Source: Novosphingobium capsulatum NBRC 12533
GTDB lineage: Bacteria; Pseudomonadota; Alphaproteobacteria; Sphingomonadales; Sphingomonadaceae
Reading direction: 5' to 3'
Assembly: GCF_001598375.1 (NCBI RefSeq)
Contig: NZ_BCYV01000004.1
Span: forward strand, 62,001 to 126,000
DNA: 64,000 nt
Shown here: positions 20,118 through 29,010 of the stretch, in pieces
Layout of the letters: each line of letters begins with the position of its first letter
Position numbering within the stretch: position 1 is the first letter of the stretch
Made by a program: the position numbers and the translations under genes
Notes under the pieces: model-generated
What the model was told of the DNA's origin: nothing
Seen by the model: the letters and a program-made list of their open reading frames with translations, nothing else
The model's database searches: none

Positions 20118-21404
20118 TTACCACCGTTTCTCGAAGCGGTTGCGCAGGTAGATGGCAAGACCGTTCATCAGCAGAAGGAAGACCAGCAGGACGACGATCG
20201 CGGCGCTGGTGCGCTCGATGAAGCCACGGTCGATTTCGTCGGACCACAGGAAGATCTGCACCGGCAGCACCGTGGCTGGCGAGGTGAGATCGCCCGGTGG
20301 CGAAGCGACGAAGGCGCGCATGCCGATCATCAGCAGCGGCGCGGTTTCACCCAGCGCGCGGGCCATGCCGATGATCGTGCCAGTGAGGATGCCGGGCAGC
20401 GCCAGCGGCAGCACGTGGTGGAACACCACCTGCACCGGGCTGGCGCCCATGGCCAGCGCGGCGTCGCGGATCGAAGGCGGCACTGCCTTGATCGCATTGC
20501 GCCCGGAAATCACGATGACCGGCATCGTCATCAGCGCCAGCGTCATGCCGCCGATCAGCGGGGCCGAGCGATAGTGCGGGAAGATCGCGAGGAATACCGC
20601 GAGGCCGAGCAGGCCAAAGATGATCGAGGGCACGGCCGCCAGGTTGTTGATCGAGATTTCAATCAGGTCGGTCCAGCGGTTGCGCGGGGCATATTCCTCC
20701 AGATAGAGCGCGGCGAGCACGCCTACCGGGAACGCCAGCACGATCGTGACCAGCATGGTCATGATCGAACCCTTGAGCGCGCCCCAGATGCCCACGGCCT
20801 GCGGGCTGGTGGCGTCGGAGCGGGCCAGAAAGCCCCAGTCGAATGCGCGCACCAGCTTGCCATCCTGGACCAGGCGCTGCGCGACAGGGCGCAGTGCCTC
20901 GGGGCCATCGCCACGCTGGGCAGCGGCGAGTTCGTCGGTGGCGGGCAGGGAAAGCGATAGGCTCGGTTCGTCCAGCAGCGCAGGCTTGGCCGCGATTTGC
21001 GCGGCAACATCGCGCCAGGCACCATCGGCAAGCAACGCCGCGCCGCCCAGGCCCAGGCCCTTTTCAGCGGCGGCATCGACCATCGCGGGTAGGCCTGCCA
21101 GTTCCAGCGCGCTGGCCGGATCGGGCTGGCCCAGGCGATCGCGATCGATCGAAAGCTGGCCGCGCAGGGGCAGGTCAAAGCGCAGTTCGCTGCGCTGGAA
21201 ACCAGCCAGGCCACTCGATGCCATCGACACCAGCAGGAACACCAGGACCAGCGCGGAAAACGCCACGGCACCCAGGCCAGCCAGCTTGAACAGCCGGTCG
21301 CCGGTGTGGCGGCGCGCCAGGCGCGCGGCCATGCGGGCGCGGCGCTGCGCGGCCAGCGCGTCGGCAGAAGAGGAAGTCAGCGTGTCCATGATCGGCTCAC
21401 TCAT
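20118..21404 (-). CDS. pstA: Phosphate ABC transporter permease PstA (long form)
   Basis: A 428-residue permease of the phosphate importer. The C-terminal half is a standard BPD permease domain with the EAA-like loop ([21 protein letters not shown]). The N-terminal ~170 residues form an extra region with one membrane helix and a soluble periplasmic-like part, consistent with the DUF3333 extension seen on alphaproteobacterial PstA; E. coli PstA is about 296 residues. The ATG overlaps the pstC stop by 8 bases; a second ATG at 21389 is a possible alternative. Confidence 0.95.
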   Translation of the reverse strand: MSEPIMDTLTSSSADALAAQRRARMAARLARRHTGDRLFKLAGLGAVAFSALVLVFLLVSMASSGLAGFQRSELRFDLPLRGQLSIDRDRLGQPDPASALELAGLPAMVDAAAEKGLGLGGAALLADGAWRDVAAQIAAKPALLDEPSLSLSLPATDELAAAQRGDGPEALRPVAQRLVQDGKLVRAFDWGFLARSDATSPQAVGIWGALKGSIMTMLVTIVLAFPVGVLAALYLEEYAPRNRWTDLIEISINNLAAVPSIIFGLLGLAVFLAIFPHYRSAPLIGGMTLALMTMPVIVISGRNAIKAVPPSIRDAALAMGASPVQVVFHHVLPLALPGILTGTIIGMARALGETAPLLMIGMRAFVASPPGDLTSPATVLPVQIFLWSDEIDRGFIERTSAAIVVLLVFLLLMNGLAIYLRNRFEKRW

Positions 21405-22779
21405 AGGCTTCGCGATAGCGCTTCACCACGCGCAGGGCGATGAAGTTGAGCGCCAGGGTGACAAGGAACAGCACCATGCCCAGGGCAAAGGCCGAAAGGG
21501 TGGCCGGGTGATCGAAGCTGCCTTCGCCGGTGAGCATGGCAACGATCTGGAACGTCACCGTGGTCATCGACTGGAATGGATTGGCGGTGAGATTGGCCGA
21601 GGCGCCGGCCGCCATCACCACGATCATGGTTTCACCGATCGCGCGGCTCACGGCCAGCATGATGCCTGCGACGATGCCGGGCAGCGCGGCCGGCACCAGC
21701 ACCTTGCGGATGGTTTCGGCGCGGGTGGCGCCCATCGCCAGGCTGCCATCGCGCAGGGCATCGGGCACGGCGGCGATGGAATCGTCGGCCATCGAGGAGA
21801 CGAAGGGAATGATCATCACGCCCATGACCAGGCCGGCAGCCACCGCGCTTTCGGTCGAGGCGCTGGAAATGCCGATGCCTTGCGCGAAATCGCGCACCGC
21901 CGGCGCCACGGTGAGGGCGGCGAAATAGCCGTATACCACCGTGGGCACGCCCGCGAGGATTTCGAGCAGCGGCTTGATCACCTTGCGCACGGTGGAAGAA
22001 GCATATTGCGTGAGGTAGATCGCGCTCATCAGGCCAAGCGGGATGGCCACCAGCATGGCAATGATAGCGCCGATATAGATCGTGCCCCAGAACAGCGGAA
22101 TGGCGCCGAACTGCTTGCCATCGACCGCGCCGGTACTCATCGGATCGGGCGCCCAGTGGGTGCCGAACAGAAAATCAATGGGCGAGACCATGCCGAAAAA
22201 GCGCACGGTTTCGAACACCAGGCTGATGATGATGCCGGCCGTGGTGAGAATGGCGACGAGCGAAGCGATCAGCAGCAGCGACATGACCGCCCGCTCCACC
22301 CGGGTGCGGGCGGTGAAATCAGGCTTCAAGCGCAGGAAGGCAAAGGCCCCGCCAGCCAGCGCGACCAGGATGGTGACGATCAGCCCGATCGATTCATAGC
22401 GGGCAAGCGCGACGCGATAGGGCGCGATCAGCCCTTCGGCCTCGGGCATGAACACGCCAAACGCTTTGCCTTCGGCGACGGCGCGGGCCTGCGCCAGCAT
22501 GGCTTCGCGTTCAAAGCCAAAGCCCGGAAGGGCCGCCGCTGCCGGATCGGCCAGGACATGCGCGGTGATCAGCGCCGGGCTGACCGCATTCCATACCAGC
22601 GCAAAGACCAGCGCCGGCACCGCGATCCACAGCGCCACGTACCAGGCGTGGAAGCTGGGCAGCGAATGCAGGCGCGCATCCGGCGTCTTGGCGCGAAACG
22701 CCCAGGCGCGCGAGCGGGCCGCCAGCCAGCCGACAAGGCCCAGCCCGAAGGCGAGCAGGAGAAGAATGGCTGGCGACAT
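21397..22779 (-). CDS. pstC: Phosphate ABC transporter permease PstC (long form)
   Basis: A 460-residue permease, longer than E. coli PstC (319), because of an N-terminal region with two extra hydrophobic segments and a soluble insert. The permease domain includes GVPTVVYGYFAALTVAP and the cytoplasmic coupling loop VPDALRDGSLAMGATRAETI. It pairs with PstA to form the membrane channel. It starts 22 bases after the pstS stop in the same operon. Confidence 0.95.
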   Translation of the reverse strand: MSPAILLLLAFGLGLVGWLAARSRAWAFRAKTPDARLHSLPSFHAWYVALWIAVPALVFALVWNAVSPALITAHVLADPAAAALPGFGFEREAMLAQARAVAEGKAFGVFMPEAEGLIAPYRVALARYESIGLIVTILVALAGGAFAFLRLKPDFTARTRVERAVMSLLLIASLVAILTTAGIIISLVFETVRFFGMVSPIDFLFGTHWAPDPMSTGAVDGKQFGAIPLFWGTIYIGAIIAMLVAIPLGLMSAIYLTQYASSTVRKVIKPLLEILAGVPTVVYGYFAALTVAPAVRDFAQGIGISSASTESAVAAGLVMGVMIIPFVSSMADDSIAAVPDALRDGSLAMGATRAETIRKVLVPAALPGIVAGIMLAVSRAIGETMIVVMAAGASANLTANPFQSMTTVTFQIVAMLTGEGSFDHPATLSAFALGMVLFLVTLALNFIALRVVKRYREAYE

Positions 22780-22801
22780 GACTGGGCTTTCCCGTCCTTT
22801 C

Positions 22802-23848
22802 TTACTTGAGCTGCGAACCGTCGAGCGACGGCATCGTGGTCACGGCCTTGGCGCTTTCGGCCAGGACGGCATCGGGCGCAACCACCATGCCCAGCTTGGC
22901 GAGCGTGCCATCCTTGCCCCACAGCTTTGACCATTGCGTGACATAGGCCTGCAGACCCGGAATCGCCTTGAGGTGCGCCTTCTTCACATAGATGTAGAGC
23001 GGGCGGGCGCCGGGATAGCTGAAGTTGGAAATGGTCTCATAGGTCGGCGTGATGCCGCTCATCGTCAGGCCCTTGATGCGGTCGGCATTGGATTCGACAT
23101 AGGAAAAGCCGAAAATGCCGATGGCCTTGGGATTGGCCTCGATCTTCTGCACGATCAGGTTGTCGTTCTCGCCGGCATCGACATAGACGCCGTCTTCGCG
23201 CACCTGGGTGCAGACGTCGTCATGCTTCTTCTTGTCGCTGTCCTTGAGCGCCTTCATCTCGGGATTGGCGTCGCAGCCCTTGGCCAGGATCAGTTCCTTG
23301 AGCGCATCGCGCGTGCCCGAGGTGGACGGCGGGCCGTAGACCAGGATCGGATCGGCCGGCAGCGTGGGGTTCACGTCGGCCCAGGTCTTGGCGGTGTTGG
23401 GCTTGCCATAGGGGTTCTTGGCCAGCGCCTTGTAGATGTCTTCGGGCGTGAGCGCGAGATTGGCGCCGCCCTTGGCCTCGGCAAAGGCCACGCCATCCAG
23501 GCCCACCTGGATTTCGGCAATGTCCTTCACGCCGTTGGCGACGCATTCGTCGAATTCCGACTTCTTCATGCGGCGCGAGGCATCGGCGATATCGGGGTGC
23601 TGCGGGCCGACGCCGGCGCAGAACAGCTTCATGCCGGCGCCCGTGCCGGTCGATTCGATGATCGGCGACTTGATCGAGGGATCGCTCTTGGCGAGCTGCT
23701 CGGCCACGGCCTTGGCAAAGGGATAGACGGTGGACGAGCCGACGGCGCGCACCTGGTCGCGGCTGCCGGAATCGGCGCCGCCGCAGCCGGCGAGAGCGAG
23801 CGAACCCAAAGCGGCAGTGGACAGAGCAAGTGTGCGAAGCGTGACCAT
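22802..23848 (-). CDS. pstS: Phosphate-binding periplasmic lipoprotein PstS
   Basis: A 348-residue solute-binding protein that captures phosphate for PstCAB. The N-terminal signal ends in a lipobox LALAGC (Cys22), implying anchoring to a membrane rather than a free periplasmic form. The phosphate site is visible as VGSSTVYPFAKAV and STGTGAGMKLFC, with PPSTSGTRDALKE in the second lobe. ATG 23848 is favoured over 23863 since GGAAGG is 7 bases upstream. A Pho box lies 68-107 bases upstream of the start. Confidence 0.96.
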   Translation of the reverse strand: MVTLRTLALSTAALGSLALAGCGGADSGSRDQVRAVGSSTVYPFAKAVAEQLAKSDPSIKSPIIESTGTGAGMKLFCAGVGPQHPDIADASRRMKKSEFDECVANGVKDIAEIQVGLDGVAFAEAKGGANLALTPEDIYKALAKNPYGKPNTAKTWADVNPTLPADPILVYGPPSTSGTRDALKELILAKGCDANPEMKALKDSDKKKHDDVCTQVREDGVYVDAGENDNLIVQKIEANPKAIGIFGFSYVESNADRIKGLTMSGITPTYETISNFSYPGARPLYIYVKKAHLKAIPGLQAYVTQWSKLWGKDGTLAKLGMVVAPDAVLAESAKAVTTMPSLDGSQLK

Positions 23849-23915
23849 GGCAATACCTTCCATTCCCCGTGGCCAGGAAGTGTCCCGGTGGATGAGCGGC
23901 CAATGCGACCAGGGT

Positions 23916-23955
23916 GTGACAGCTTTATGACAAAAGCTGCGGCATTTGTGACAAA
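23916..23955 (-). promoter_or_regulatory. Pho box(es) for PhoB upstream of pstS
   Basis: On the minus strand 23933-23916 reads TTGTCATAAAGCTGTCAC, nearly identical to the PhoB consensus (two TGTCA half sites 11 bases apart). A further TTTTGTCACAAATGCC at 23955-23940 supplies another half site. The position before pstS and downstream of phoR predicts that PhoB activates pstSCAB-phoU-phoB when phosphate is low. Confidence 0.9.
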
Positions 23956-24004
23956 ACCATGGTGTCGTTGAAAAACGCCCGTTCAGCCCGGCAAGCCAGT
24001 CTGG

Positions 24005-25192
24005 CTAGGCAGCGGTTGGCGCCGCCTCTGGCGCGGCCAAGGGCAGGCGCACGGTCACGGTCGATCCTTCGCCCAATGTGCTGGCAATGTCGAGCTTGCC
24101 GCGATGGCGCTCGACGATATGCTTGACGATCGCCAGGCCCAGGCCGGTGCCGCCCGCCGCGCGGCTGCGGCCAGGATCGGACCGGTAGAACCGCCGGGTC
24201 AGATAGGGCAGGTGATCGGGGTGGATGCCTTCGCCCTGGTCGGCCACTTCCAGCACCACGTCGCTGCCGTCGCGGTGGACCCGCACCGCCACCGGAGCCT
24301 GCGCATCGCCATATTTGAGCGCATTGTCGATGAGGTTGCGGATCAATTGGTCAAGCTGCTGGCGATCGCCACAGACCACGCCGGTTTCGGTTTCGGGCAG
24401 GATGCGCTCGTCACCCACGGTGAAGCCCACTTCGCTGGCGATGGTTTGCGCCATCTGCCCGATATCGATGCGCTCGCGCGGGAACTCGTGCTTTTCCGCC
24501 TCAATGCGCGAGAGCGACATGAGATCTTCCACCAGCGTCTGCAGGCGCTTGGCCTCACGCAGCACGGTGGCGTGGAACTTGGCCGCCGTGGCCGGATCGA
24601 CCCGCGCATCGGGATCGGCCAGGGTTTCGACATAGCCGATGATCGAGGCCAGCGGGGTGCGCAACTCGTGGCTGGCGTTGGCGACGAAATCGGTGTGGGC
24701 GCGGCTGATATCGGCCTCGGCCGTGCGGTTGACCAGCTCGATCAGCGAAAAGCGTTCGTCGATCGCCACCCGGCTGACCTGCCAGATGCTGCGCGCGCCG
24801 GTCAGGCCGCGAACCAGCGCGGTTCCCTCGGGCTTGTCGAGCAGGGTGATCGCCTCGGGATGGCGCAGCGCCACGCGCGCGTCCTGCCCGACGATATGCG
24901 GGCCCAGCGCCTCACGCGCGGCGGCATTGGCCGAGGCTATGCGCTGACGATCGAGCATCAGCACCGGCACGCTGAACGGCTCCACCAGGGCGACCATGGC
25001 CTGGCGCGAGACGCTGCCTTCCTCGGGCCGGACCTGGACGATCTCCGGCTCGGGGCTGGCGAGCCACAGTGAGGCCAGCCACACCACCAGCACCGCAAAG
25101 GCAAGCCACAGGCTGGCGCCGGCAAACGGCATGGCCGCAGCGGCGACCAGGGCAATGCCCACGCTTGTCCACGGCAGGACCAGACCTTTCAT
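24005..25192 (-). CDS. phoR: Phosphate regulon sensor histidine kinase PhoR
   Basis: A 395-residue membrane sensor kinase. Two N-terminal transmembrane segments lie within residues 5-45 with almost no periplasmic loop, as in PhoR. A PAS-like region follows, then the dimerisation/phosphoacceptor motif ASHELRTPL (His near residue 174), and the ATPase with NLIDNALKYG, DQGEGI and GGTGLGLAIVKHIVERH boxes. It phosphorylates PhoB and senses phosphate through PstSCAB-PhoU rather than directly. It sits 156 bases upstream of pstS, which has its own Pho box. Confidence 0.95.
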   Translation of the reverse strand: MKGLVLPWTSVGIALVAAAAMPFAGASLWLAFAVLVVWLASLWLASPEPEIVQVRPEEGSVSRQAMVALVEPFSVPVLMLDRQRIASANAAAREALGPHIVGQDARVALRHPEAITLLDKPEGTALVRGLTGARSIWQVSRVAIDERFSLIELVNRTAEADISRAHTDFVANASHELRTPLASIIGYVETLADPDARVDPATAAKFHATVLREAKRLQTLVEDLMSLSRIEAEKHEFPRERIDIGQMAQTIASEVGFTVGDERILPETETGVVCGDRQQLDQLIRNLIDNALKYGDAQAPVAVRVHRDGSDVVLEVADQGEGIHPDHLPYLTRRFYRSDPGRSRAAGGTGLGLAIVKHIVERHRGKLDIASTLGEGSTVTVRLPLAAPEAAPTAA

Positions 25193-25695
25193 CGGGGGAT
25201 GTCACTTTCGCCAGGAAACGCAGATAGCGCACCTGTTAGGCGAGGGCAGGGGGGCGCGGCAAGCCCGCTGCCGGCCTGTCACACTTGCCGCCAAGGCTGT
25301 CCACAGGCTTGGCTGAGGGACGCGAAGGCGGCGCTGGACACGCGCGCTTTTGCTTCCGTTTCGGCGGGAGTGGTGACGGCTGGCGCGCGTGCCTGCCGTT
25401 CATTAGCCATCTAACATGCTGCTTTTCCCTGAAGATGATCTGAAAAGCGGCCATTCTGGTACACGACTTAGTTGCGCGCGATACCGCCAAAGCTGCGGGG
25501 AAAGCCGTGGCGGGCAGGCGTGGTGGCGCGTAGATGAGACCAAGGTCGAACATTCCCCTTCATCGTCCGCCGCCATGGCGGGCAACGGGGCGCCGGGTTG
25601 CGCTGGCGGCTTGCAAGGCCGGCTCTAAGGCCTGTCGAGGTGCGGGCGCGCGCGCGCGCGGCCTGATCGGCGCCAAGAAGTGGGAGGACGATTGC
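25193..25695. other. Gene-poor intergenic region
   Basis: About 500 bases between the divergent phoR and a small gene, with no convincing coding frame. One minus-strand open frame (25553-25236) has no family likeness and a composition like random high-GC sequence. A run of alternating G and C covers 25646-25660, just before the small downstream gene. The region must hold at least the phoR promoter; a small RNA cannot be excluded. Confidence 0.55.
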
Positions 25696-25917
25696 GTGAA
25701 ATCCTCGGATCGCAACGGCGCCGACAAGGCCGTTCTGGCCGACCTGATCGGCAAGCTGGAAGGCTCGCTGGCGGTGCTCGATCACCAGGGCGCCTCGCTG
25801 GCGGCCGCGCACCTTTCCATGGTGCTGGATCTGATGCGCAAGGAACTGGCAGGCCCGCGCCCGATCGAGGGGATCGCCGGCATTCCCGCCACGATCCAAT
25901 CCTCGCAACTGCATTGA
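25696..25917 (+). CDS. Small hypothetical protein (73 aa)
   Basis: No family recognised. From GTG 25696, with a strong GGGAGGA site 6 bases upstream, the protein reads VKSSDRNGADKAVLADLIG, followed by a helical segment (KLEGSLAVLDHQGASLAAAH) and a C-terminal PRPIEGIAGIPATI tail. It is soluble and probably two alpha helices. The good ribosome site and clean helical periodicity support coding. It precedes the tRNA-Glu cluster, which lies on the other strand. Confidence 0.65.
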   Translation: MKSSDRNGADKAVLADLIGKLEGSLAVLDHQGASLAAAHLSMVLDLMRKELAGPRPIEGIAGIPATIQSSQLH

Positions 25918-26010
25918 GGGCGTAATTGCGGGCGCGCACGGCCCAGCATAATGCGATGGGCATGCGGCGTGCCGACGATGTGGTGTGGTTCCGCGCCAAT
26001 TGCGCCGGAA

Positions 26011-26085
26011 TGGTGACCCCTACGGGAATCGAACCCGTGTTTCAGCCGTGAAAGGGCCGCGTCCTGACCGCTAGACGAAGGGGCC
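26011..26085 (-). tRNA. tRNA-Glu (TTC), copy 1
   Basis: A 75-nt cloverleaf including encoded CCA. Acceptor GGCCCCT pairs with AGGGGTC, the anticodon stem is CGGCC/GGCTG, the loop CTTTCAC gives anticodon TTC, and the T arm is ACGGG-TTCGATT-CCCGT. It is the last of three copies in the transcribed direction. Confidence 0.97.
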
Positions 26086-26168
26086 TTGCATGCGAAGGCA
26101 TGATTGCCGGCGGAACATGGCGCATTGCATGGCATGCCGGCAATCCGCATCTTGAGGCAAGATGCAGA

Positions 26169-26243
26169 TGGTGACCCCTACGGGAATCGAACCCGTGTTT
26201 CAGCCGTGAAAGGGCCGCGTCCTAACCGCTAGACGAAGGGGCC
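26169..26243 (-). tRNA. tRNA-Glu (TTC), copy 2
   Basis: Same 75-nt tRNA-Glu as its neighbours except for one base in the D loop (AGCGGTTAGG instead of AGCGGTCAGG). It is separated from copy 1 by 83 bases and from copy 3 by 19 bases, so the three are probably one transcript. Confidence 0.97.
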
Positions 26244-26262
26244 GTCCGGCAGCGTGCAATGA

Positions 26263-26337
26263 TGGTGACCCCTACGGGAATCGAACCCGTGTTTCAGCCG
26301 TGAAAGGGCCGCGTCCTGACCGCTAGACGAAGGGGCC
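26263..26337 (-). tRNA. tRNA-Glu (TTC), copy 3
   Basis: A 75-nt tRNA-Glu identical to copy 1, first in the transcribed order. A promoter-like TTGACG element lies about 55 bases upstream. Three closely spaced copies raise the dose of the only tRNA-Glu species seen here. Confidence 0.97.
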
Positions 26338-26367
26338 TCCGGGCTTGCGCCGCTGGGCAGGTCCGCG

Positions 26368-26396
26368 CCTCTATTAGGCTGGGGCCGGTGCGTCAA
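26368..26396 (-). promoter_or_regulatory. Possible promoter of the tRNA-Glu cluster
   Basis: On the minus strand TTGACG (26396-26391) is followed 17 bases later by TAGAGG (26373-26368). The -35 is good and the -10 weak, as often in alphaproteobacterial housekeeping promoters. It lies between recJ and the first tRNA-Glu. Confidence 0.45.
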
Positions 26397-26429
26397 CCCG
26401 CCGATCCAAAAAAATCAGACCCAAAAAAT

Positions 26430-28244
26430 TCAATCGGCAAACGCGGCATCTTCGATATGCAATTCGGCGGCGGGGCGGCTGCCCCAGTCGTCGAGCCGGG
26501 CGCGTCCGGCCAGCCATAGCTGGCGGCCCTTGCAGCCGTGCAGCAGGGCCTGGCCCAGATCGGTTTGTGCTGCGCGAAAGGCCATGGCCTTGAACGATCG
26601 GCCATCGGCCCCGGCCACGATCGCCCGCACGTGATCGTTGCCGACGATATCGCACTTGACCAGCCGCACCGGGCCCACTGCCACGCGCGGGCCGGGCCAG
26701 CCCACGCCATAGGGGCCAGCGCCTTCCAGCGTTTCGACCAGGCTGGGGGTCAGACCGCCAGGGCTGAGCGACAAGTCCAGCGCCAGGCTTTGCGCGGCGC
26801 GGGCATTGGCCACGTCGCGGCCGAGGCGTTCATCGAGCCATTGGGCCAGTGGCTCCACGCTGTCGGGTGCGATAGTCAGGCCACAGGCCATGGCATGGCC
26901 GCCGCCCTTGACCAGCAGTCCGGCCTCGCGTGCGGCGATGATCGCTGCGCCCAGATCGACACCGGGGATGGAGCGGCCCGAACCCTTGCCCATGCCAGCG
27001 CCATCAACTTCGGCCTGTTCGCCATCGTCGAGCGCGATGACCAGCGTGGGCTTGCCGGTCTTTTCCTTGATGCGGCCGGCAACGATGCCGATCACGCCGG
27101 GATGCCAGCCCAGGCCGGACACTACCACTACGGCGCGATTGTGCTGTGCTTCCACTTGCGCTTCGGCGGCTTCCTGCACCGCCTGCTCGATCGCGCGGCG
27201 CTCGTCGTTGAGGGCCGAGAGGCGGGCAGCGATGTCCTTGGCCTCGTCAGGGTCTTGCGTCGTCAACAGCCGCACGCCGAGCGAGGAATCGCCGATGCGC
27301 CCGGCGGCATTGATGCGCGGCCCCAGGGCAAAGCCCATGTCGCTGGCAGTTGGCGCACGGGTGATGCGGCTGGCATCGATCAGCGCGGAAAGCCCGATAT
27401 TGGCGCGCTTGGCCATGACTTTCAGCCCCTGCGCCACCAGCGCGCGGTTCAGGCCCTTGAGCTGCGCAACGTCGGCCACAGTGCCCAGCGCAACCAGATC
27501 GAGCAGGCCCATGAGATCGGGCGCCGGGCGGCTTTCGAACCATCCCCGCGCGCGCAGGACACGCACTGTCGCCACGGCAAGCAGGAAGGCCACGCCCACG
27601 GCGGCAAGATGACCATGCGCGGCGGCCTCGTCATCCTCGTCCAGGCGATTGGGGTTGACCAGGGCCACGGCAGGGGGAAGGTCAGGCGCGCACTTGTGGT
27701 GATCCACCACGATCACGTCGATTCCTGCGGCCGCGGCCTGGCCCAGCGCCTCGTGCGCCATGGCGCCGCAATCGACGGTGACGATCAACTGGCTGCCTTC
27801 GCGGCCAAGCCGGACCAGCGCCTCGCCCGAGGGGCCATAGCCTTCGAGCAGGCGATCGGGAATATAGGCCTGGCCTTCCACGCCGAGTGCGCGCAGCAGG
27901 CGCAGCAGCAGTGCGGCGCTGGTGGCGCCATCCACGTCGTAATCGCCATAGACGGTGATGCGCTCGCCGCGCACCACGCCTTCGGCAAGGCGGCGCGCGG
28001 CCACTTCCATGTCGCGGAAAATGGCGGGATCGGGCAGGAAATCGCGCAAGGTGGGGCGGCGGTGCCGCTCAAGATCATCGTGCGGCACCCCACGCGAGAG
28101 CAGCAACTGGTCTACCAGATCATTGCTGAGGCCATCGTCGCCACCGCCGGCGCGGCCGAAACGGCCGGAAAGGTCCATGTTGCCGCCGCGCCAACGCCAG
28201 GCGAGGCCGGAAAGGGAATGGGTAATCGCAGTGACCGGGATCAT
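26430..28244 (-). CDS. recJ: Single-stranded-DNA-specific exonuclease RecJ
   Basis: A 604-residue 5'-to-3' single-strand DNA exonuclease used in recombination and mismatch repair. The DHH phosphoesterase motifs are clear: VYGDYDVDGATSAALLL, VTVDCGAMA and IVVDHH. The DHHA1 domain has GGGHAMACGLTI, and an OB-like C-terminal domain follows. ATG 28244 (MIPVTAITHSLSG) is taken as the start; an ATG at 28298 in frame is possible, but its added residues show no conservation-like pattern. T-runs after the stop may help termination, with no hairpin. Confidence 0.93.
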   Translation of the reverse strand: MIPVTAITHSLSGLAWRWRGGNMDLSGRFGRAGGGDDGLSNDLVDQLLLSRGVPHDDLERHRRPTLRDFLPDPAIFRDMEVAARRLAEGVVRGERITVYGDYDVDGATSAALLLRLLRALGVEGQAYIPDRLLEGYGPSGEALVRLGREGSQLIVTVDCGAMAHEALGQAAAAGIDVIVVDHHKCAPDLPPAVALVNPNRLDEDDEAAAHGHLAAVGVAFLLAVATVRVLRARGWFESRPAPDLMGLLDLVALGTVADVAQLKGLNRALVAQGLKVMAKRANIGLSALIDASRITRAPTASDMGFALGPRINAAGRIGDSSLGVRLLTTQDPDEAKDIAARLSALNDERRAIEQAVQEAAEAQVEAQHNRAVVVVSGLGWHPGVIGIVAGRIKEKTGKPTLVIALDDGEQAEVDGAGMGKGSGRSIPGVDLGAAIIAAREAGLLVKGGGHAMACGLTIAPDSVEPLAQWLDERLGRDVANARAAQSLALDLSLSPGGLTPSLVETLEGAGPYGVGWPGPRVAVGPVRLVKCDIVGNDHVRAIVAGADGRSFKAMAFRAAQTDLGQALLHGCKGRQLWLAGRARLDDWGSRPAAELHIEDAAFAD

Positions 28245-28416
28245 TGTTGCGCGGTAGCCGATTGCCGCCCCATGGGCAAACCGCACGGGCAGATACATCG
28301 CCAGGAAACCGATTTGGCAAAGCTGCGTTCATGTCCGATTTGACACCAATGGATCGGCGCTTGTGCCGGGGATGACAAACGCTGCGGGGGCGGCGGTGGT
28401 GAAAAGGACAGGGGGC

Positions 28417-28899
28417 ATGCTGGCAATCATCTGGCACAGCCGCACCGGCGCGGCACAGGCCATGGCACAGGCCGCTGCGCAAGGCGCAGCACAGGCCGGC
28501 GCGCCGGCGCAGCTGTTGCCGGCCGAGCAGATTAACCCCGCGCAATGCATTGCAGCGCAAGGTTTCCTGTTCGTCTGCCCGGAAAACCTTGGCAGCATGA
28601 GCGGCGAGATGAAGGCGTTCTTCGACCGCTGCTATTACCCCCTGCTGGAGCAGATCGAAGGGCGCGCCTATGCCACGGCCATCGCAGCAGGAACGGCGGG
28701 GCAGGGAGCACAGGCGCAGATCGACCGGATCGTGACCGGTTGGCGTTTGCGCCGCGTTGCGCCGCCCTGCATCATTCTAACGGGTGCGGATCGGCCCGAT
28801 TCGATCTTGGCGCCCAAGGCCCTGCCGCATACTGCATTGCAAAAATGTCGCGAACTGGGGCAGTTGCTAGCGTCGGGTTTGGAAATGGGCGCTTTTTGA
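28417..28899 (+). CDS. Flavodoxin-like / NADPH-dependent FMN reductase-fold protein
   Basis: A 160-residue protein with the flavodoxin fold: MLAIIWHSRTGAAQAMAQA is the phosphate-binding loop for FMN after the first strand, then FLFVCPENLGSMSGEMKAFF (the loop over the flavin) and DRCYYPLLEQIEGRAYATAI. Alanine/glutamine-rich repeats lie between. It could be a flavin reductase or electron carrier; substrate unknown. ATG 28417 follows AGGACAGGGGG. It is divergent from recJ and first in a set of three unfamiliar genes. Confidence 0.72.
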   Translation: MLAIIWHSRTGAAQAMAQAAAQGAAQAGAPAQLLPAEQINPAQCIAAQGFLFVCPENLGSMSGEMKAFFDRCYYPLLEQIEGRAYATAIAAGTAGQGAQAQIDRIVTGWRLRRVAPPCIILTGADRPDSILAPKALPHTALQKCRELGQLLASGLEMGAF

Positions 28900-28958
28900 G
28901 CATGTCGCGCCGGGGTGTTGACGAAATTTCGACGGTATCGGGTGCAGGCCCTGTAGAT

Positions 28959-28978
28959 CGCCGCAATGGATTGCGGCG
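28959..28978. promoter_or_regulatory. Near-perfect 20-bp palindrome before an unknown gene
   Basis: CGCCGCAAT followed by two bases and ATTGCGGCG forms a 9-bp perfect inverted repeat, 33 bases before the GTG start at 29011. It may be an operator or a small RNA hairpin. A second palindrome, CGAAATTTCG, lies at 28922-28931. Confidence 0.45.
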
Positions 28979-29010
28979 CAAGGGTTTGTCCAACGACAGG
29001 AGCGTAAGCG

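Noticed and set aside
25236..25553. Minus-strand frame in the gene-poor gap
   Set aside because: No ribosome site, Pro/Arg/Lys-rich random composition and no recognisable domain.
26011..26337. Integration site for a genomic island at the tRNA-Glu genes
   Set aside because: No integrase or displaced partial tRNA copy; the neighbours on both sides look like core genes.
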